Assembly: GCA_028023455.1 (NCBI GenBank)
Contig: JAQFVV010000014.1
Location: 4,157,336 to 4,221,335 of the forward strand
DNA length: 64,000 nucleotides
Source: Epiperipatus broadwayi
Lineage: Eukaryota; Onychophora; Udeonychophora; Euonychophora; Peripatidae
Reading direction: 5' to 3'
Under the pieces are notes generated by a model. That model searched no databases. It had not been told where the DNA came from and saw only the letters and a list, made by a program, of their open reading frames with translations. The position numbers were made by a program, and so were the translations under genes. Shown one piece after another: positions 59,640 through 64,000 of this stretch; positions within the stretch are counted from its first letter, which is position 1, and each line of letters begins with the position of its first letter.

Positions 59640-59770
59640 TCTTTTGCAACCTGCATTACAATGTGGAACTGCTCTGTGTCCATTGTAAGGCTATCAGGCT
59701 GAATGGTGATTGGATGCCTGCTCAAAATGTCTGCCATGATATTCTCCTTTCCAGGGCAATAGGTGACTTG
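59640..59770 (-). pseudogene. RNase H C-terminal end
   Basis: The minus strand reads V-T-Y-C-P-G-K-E-N-I-M-A-D-I-L-S-R-H-P at about 59715-59771. This is the tail of Ty3-type RNase H (x-x-Y-x-P-G-K-x-N-x-x-A-D-x-L-S-R). The rest of RNase H, RT and protease is missing, replaced by the frame to its right. Confidence 0.85.
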
Positions 59771-60193
59771 TTATTTTGTCATCTCGATTGTCACTAGTTT
59801 TTGCTCATACTGGCTTTCTCCTGCATCATCACTTATACCTATATACTCCCTCTCTGGGATAACTGCTTGCTTATACTGGCTTTCTCCTGCATCATCTAGG
59901 CACTGATTGGCAGGCTTCTCTTCCAGGGCATTGTTTTCTAGAATTTCCTCATCTTCCTGGATCCAACCACATTTACCTATTTGTTCTCCTATCTCCTGCT
60001 CTGATATACTCTTATAATTCCTTACTTCTATTTTCAGAACAGTCTCTTTTCCAACTTGTCCAGCTCCTTCCTGAGCTCTTTCTGTAACCCTTGGACTAAT
60101 CCTACAAGTGTCTTTACTGTTTACTTCTCTCTGGGTTACCTGGTACTTCCACTCTTGGGGATCTTGAGCTATTTCTTCTCTCTCCTTAGCCAC
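59771..60193 (-). CDS. Unrecognised charged open frame abutting the RNase H end
   Basis: 140 codons are rich in E, Q and K. The peptide DDAGESQY occurs twice near the C-terminus (separated by about 20 residues), a small internal duplication. It lies where protease and RT would be, so it is either remaining Gag/linker sequence fused to the RNase H tail by a large deletion, or acquired sequence. I recognise no domain. The start codon is uncertain. Confidence 0.4.
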   Translation of the reverse strand: MAKEREEIAQDPQEWKYQVTQREVNSKDTCRISPRVTERAQEGAGQVGKETVLKIEVRNYKSISEQEIGEQIGKCGWIQEDEEILENNALEEKPANQCLDDAGESQYKQAVIPEREYIGISDDAGESQYEQKLVTIEMTK

Positions 60194-60294
60194 TTTGCCT
60201 TCCTCGAGGCATCCTCTTTAGCTTTAGATAATCTCTCCTGTTTCTGATGACACTTTTCTCCTCCCTCCAGACTACTGTGAATTGGAGCCACAGC

Positions 60295-60534
60295 TCACTG
60301 TAAGGACACCTCCTGCTTGGCTGCCTTATCCCTGACTTCATTTTCTTTCTTCATTCTTTGGTCCCTTTCTTCCATCCTTCTATATATGGCATATAACCTC
60401 TTGTCTATTTCTTTCTCTCTTCTTTCTTTCTCCTTGTCTCTTTCCCTGTTTCCTTGTTCCACTTCCATCTTGTTGCACTCTAACATGCTGCCTATGCCTG
60501 TTAACCATTCCTTCTCTTCTGGACTGAAATCCAT
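60295..60534 (-). CDS. Gag-like N-terminal coiled coil
   Basis: 79 codons begin MDFSPEEKEWLTGIGSMLEC, followed by a strongly charged helix with many E/K/R residues (RRMEERDQRMKKENEVRDKA). This looks like the first part of a Ty3-type Gag with an N-terminal coiled coil, and it is the first coding segment after the putative right LTR on this strand. It ends at a stop, and the Gag core is absent. Confidence 0.5.
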   Translation of the reverse strand: MDFSPEEKEWLTGIGSMLECNKMEVEQGNRERDKEKERREKEIDKRLYAIYRRMEERDQRMKKENEVRDKAAKQEVSLQ

Positions 60535-60549
60535 TTTAGATAAATTGCT

Positions 60550-62198
60550 TTTACTCTGTTTACTAAGCTAAACTATTTCTAACATCATATTGTCATCCTC
60601 CCCAGTGAAAAGACCACCCATGGATTCTGCCTACCACTGGTAGCTACTTAGAACTGAACCAAGCTCTTAATTTATCTAACATATAAGATTAAAATAAAAA
60701 AAAAATTAAATAATAATAAATTGATCTTACCCATGCTTGCCTTCTACTGTGCTTCCTTTCCACCACTGTAGAGCTGTCATCAACCTTTCTATTTACCATG
60801 ATTGCTTTCTCCTTTTTTATACTTCATTTTCCTTTTTAAGTACACACACATATATATAGAACAATCTTGCCTAATCAGTTGTATATTGACTCTATCTAGT
60901 ACAATTGGATCACCAATCAAACCCCCCAATGGCGAGTCCTTTCAATTCTCTCCCCTGACAACAACTTTGTATGACAAACTCTCAGCTATTTAAAAGACCC
61001 TGGGTGCCAGTTGCCAGTGGATGAGATACCCATATATATCTATATATATATATATAAACAGTATTGGACCTCACAATATGCATTGCAAATTATACAACAA
61101 AAATTTAAAATTTTTTCATTTCTTTTCTTTACAAAAAGATTTAGCAGCCACACTGTGTTTACATCCCATCTTTAACATTTGACTTGAGAAATTGGGTTAT
61201 ACAATCTATAAGATAGACTAAAAATTTATTTTTTACTCCCACATACATATATAACTGTGGATAAAATTCGAAATTATTTCCAGCCACTGTTTTTAACCAT
61301 AACTGAATGCTCTTTTGTGATAAAATATAATTACTATCAACACACTTATATATACAATATTTAAAAATAAAATTTCCTTCCTATTTAGCTACTGCTCTTA
61401 ATTACAATTGAAAATTTATTATCGATACATATATATATAAAATATTTCAAAATATTCCCTTCTTATTTAGCTACTGCTTTTAATTACAATTGAAAAAAAA
61501 TTATTATCAATATGCGCATATATAAAAATATTTTTTTTAAAAATAATCTCTTTCATGCTACCTACCGATTCTAGCATTTATGTTTATAAATATTTTTAGG
61601 AATCTTATAATCTAAACCAAAACTTTATTTTTCACTCGCATATATATAATTGATAAAATGCGAAATTAATTAAGGCAGTATTACTGATTTTAATATTTGC
61701 ATTTAGAAATCTTTTTACAAATTCTCTAATCTAAATGAAATTTTACTTTTCACTCACATATGTATAAAATTGATGAAATGTTGAATTAATTGCCACTGCC
61801 TTTAATAATAATCAAATGCTTCTCTGAGACAAAAAAACTTTATTACCGATACGCATATTATACATATATATAAAATTTACATATACTATAAATATAAAAT
61901 TATTCAACAAAAATTCCCTTCCTATACTAAAATACTGTTCAGAGTAGCGAAGAGATAATTGTATCTCACGCTCAAGCATCCACACGCATAGAGAAAAACT
62001 GTATATATATATATATCTAAAATTGAACTTTCAACATTAATCTATATGATTTGTTCATTCATATCGGTGAGAAAAACTTACATATCTATCTCTTTCTTTT
62101 TTCCCTCTTCCCTCAACACACATTTAGTTTAGGGCCTTGGAGAAAATTAACAAAGTCCCACATATGGGCATTCATACCCGGAAAAAAAAATTAAACTA
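60550..62198 (-). repeat. Leader region with degenerate AT-rich repeats
   Basis: From about 61250 to 61900 there are recurring blocks, for example TTTAGCTACTGCTCTTAATTACAATTGAAAA twice (61386, 61467, first 20 bases identical), and TTTTTCACTCGCATATAT with TTTTCACTCACATATGT. No coding motif is recognised. It lies between the right LTR and the gag-like frame. Confidence 0.55.
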
Positions 62199-63712
62199 TG
62201 TAATAGTCATATTTTACATTCACACAACAAAATCCAGAGTTTTAGTAAATTATACCAAGGCTGATCTAGCTCCTTCACCAACACTCCCTGACTTACTACC
62301 CTATGAATGACATATATGAAGTCACACTCGCAATCTCTTAATTCCCGTGCCAGCAGTAGCAAAGGGTGAAGCAAGAGACTCGAGAATAATTAACTAAATG
62401 CTTGATAGATTAACTAAACACACACACAACTTATGATTGATTATCTAATGCATATATTAATAATTATGGATGATGATTTAATATAAACAAAGTAAATAAG
62501 ACTACAGACATTAATATGCTTTAAAATTATTTAATATTGCCAAAACACAAACAACAACAATTAAATGTACTGCATATTCCACTCACAGATGAGATGGTGA
62601 ATATATGAACTACACATTCTGCAATCTATTGCACTTAGTAATCATCATTTTATTACAGCATTTATAAATTAATAATTATTTCTATGTCTATAATGATGCC
62701 TAAATTATGCACTGCCATTCCTACTAGGTTTGCCAAAAGTAAATCTTAAGAGAGTGTCAATTTTATATAATGTGTACTTAAATTTATTATTACGTGATAA
62801 GCAGTCAATGCACTCTTTATGTAGATATTATTAGATAAACTAGATCTGAGGTTCAGACCAATGCGAACAATTAATATAACAGCAGGTGAACTGGAACTTT
62901 GTCTGGCACTTTGTAGCATAACTTCTGAGACAATGGTGCTACACAAATCATCAGAGATGCGGCGTGAATGCAACTTTACTCATGAGATTCAGTAACAATT
63001 ACTCAGTTCTCAGGTACCGATCACTTGCTATATGAGAACATTTAGTTTGGATGATCAAACAGTCTTAATATATGATGCTGGATACCGGTGTTCTAGTTCT
63101 GAAGGAAGTAATGGGAATGACCCTTAAAATCATTATCTCATTCAAAAGAGAGGGCTGTCTGAACCAGGGATGATAAGATAAGCCTTAAAAGCTAATCTTA
63201 TCTGAATAAGTAGATGATAGCAAGGCGTAATGCACTGCAGTGCATCATAAAAGCTCATTCACAATGCCTTCGAAATATTAATTATTAAAGTTAGTAAAGC
63301 GCAAAATCTATAGTTTCATTCTGCAAAACTACCCGATGCCAGTTAGGTGAATTAGCATACTTAAACTATGCTAAAGAGGACTTTATTAAATGATCTAGTT
63401 TATCAATCAACCTACATAGTCTATGAAAATAAACTAATGGGGTATAAAGCATATTTGGGGCTTAAACTCTGCTAATTACTGATAATATGCCTTAAATTAT
63501 CACCCTCTCATATTTAACTAAACAGACCTTTAATAAGCAACCTATATGCAATATAAAGCTAAGCGTAGCAGCTTACTTATACATATAAGAGTAGGTTTTA
63601 GAATGGAGATTTATAAACATGCCAAACAGCATGAGTTAATCTACTTGAGAACAAAAGTGTCTCTTCTCTGCTCTGAAGGCATAGCACAAATTAATATATA
63701 TATATAAACACA
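62199..63712 (-). repeat. Right (5') LTR candidate without later insertions
   Basis: This is the 1.51 kb partner of 53896-56563. It starts TGTAATAGTCATATTTTACA and ends near TATATAAACACA. It preserves the empty sites of both insertions found in the left copy (62826-62833 and about 63580). Confidence 0.75.
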
Positions 63713-64000
63713 AAAAAAGACTTATAAATCCAATAAATAATATTATGTTTCAACCAGAGGACTGGTTTTCATCAGAAAGAAAAAAAATACACAGTAAAAT
63801 GGCAATAATCAAAAATTACAGATTTGGTAAAAGATTAAAATTTTTTACAAAACCCCCCTGATTGGTCACAAAATCTAACACAGAATATCTACCCTATCAA
63901 TGACAAAATTCAAACAAAAAAACAAAACAAAAAAAAAACTACATTCCCTCCTAATCAAGCTTAAATTCTATTTAAATTAAAATAAATATAAAAATAAAAA
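63713..64000 (-). mobile_element. 3' end of a minus-strand Penelope-like element running off the window
   Basis: The minus strand has CTTTCTGATGAAAACCAG and GGTTGAAAC, hammerhead-like, then AAGTCTTTTTTTGTGTTTAT next to a TA run. This is a layout typical of Penelope-like ends. Its coding part would lie beyond 64000. The assignment is inference. Confidence 0.45.
63740..63782 (-). ncRNA. Hammerhead-like motif
   Basis: CTGATGA (63775-63769) and GAAA (63751-63748) on the minus strand flank a six-pair stem II (AACCAG/CTGGTT, loop TCCT). No good stem I partner is seen, so it is a degraded copy. Confidence 0.4.

Larger units (their letters stand above)
53896..63712 (-). mobile_element. Probable long Ty3-type LTR element, minus strand, internally deleted
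   Basis: A 1.5 kb sequence occurs as direct repeats at 62199-63712 and, enlarged by two insertions, at 53896-56563. Between them the minus strand carries, in 5' to 3' order, a gag-like N-terminus (60534), an unusual insert, the RNase H end and integrase. This order and flanking repeats fit an LTR element of about 9.8 kb. I could not find a convincing target duplication, primer site or polypurine tract, so the alternative of an unrelated segmental duplication remains. Confidence 0.55.

Overview
The window is AT-rich, repeat-dense nuclear DNA from an animal. It has introns, axonemal dynein exons, tRNA-derived SINEs, Penelope-like, RTE-type and Ty3-type retroelements, terminal-inverted-repeat DNA elements and long (TA)n, (AGT)n and (AAT)n tracts. 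No bacterial or organellar gene organisation is visible. The phylum cannot be fixed from what I can see. TTAGGG-like repeats and this repeat spectrum would fit a lophotrochozoan or cnidarian, which is inference only.

Only one host gene is recognisable. It is a minus-strand axonemal dynein heavy chain, best matched to DNAH10 from recalled family sequence. Five consecutive coding exons lie between 37278 and 17826. They encode the AAA4 region, the AAA4-to-stalk linker, stalk coil 1, the microtubule-binding domain and stalk coil 2. All splice sites and phases agree. No upstream exon is seen to the right of 37278, where a 16-base match to the end of the Illumina read-1 adapter sits only 30 bases from the AAA4 exon. 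The sequence may therefore be misjoined there. No downstream exon was found in 1-17825.

Layout. 1-6600 holds a decayed minus-strand RTE-type LINE split by a full-length but dead Ty3-type element (625-5841, 5-base target duplication ATTAT). 6600-8910 holds a plus-strand Penelope-like element with a hammerhead-like terminal region between TA tracts. 9197-11261 is a possible solo LTR. 11987-13547 holds large fold-back structures. 17826-37278 is the dynein segment, whose introns carry a pogo-like element with nested insertions (21190-24325), tRNA-Gly SINEs, an inverted-repeat element with a convincing hammerhead ribozyme (28948-29575), and satellite-like tandem arrays (32577-34690). 41470-42764 is a TIR element carrying a telomere-like array. 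45145-51179 is a well-preserved LTR element whose only visible gene is gag-like. 53896-63712 appears to be a third, long LTR element on the minus strand, with an internally deleted Ty3 core. One of its LTRs carries a hAT-type MITE and a fold-back insertion that the other lacks. The right edge (63713-64000) looks like the 3' end of another Penelope-like element.

Apart from the dynein exons, the coding-like sequence is mobile-element derived, and nearly all of it is broken by stops and frameshifts.
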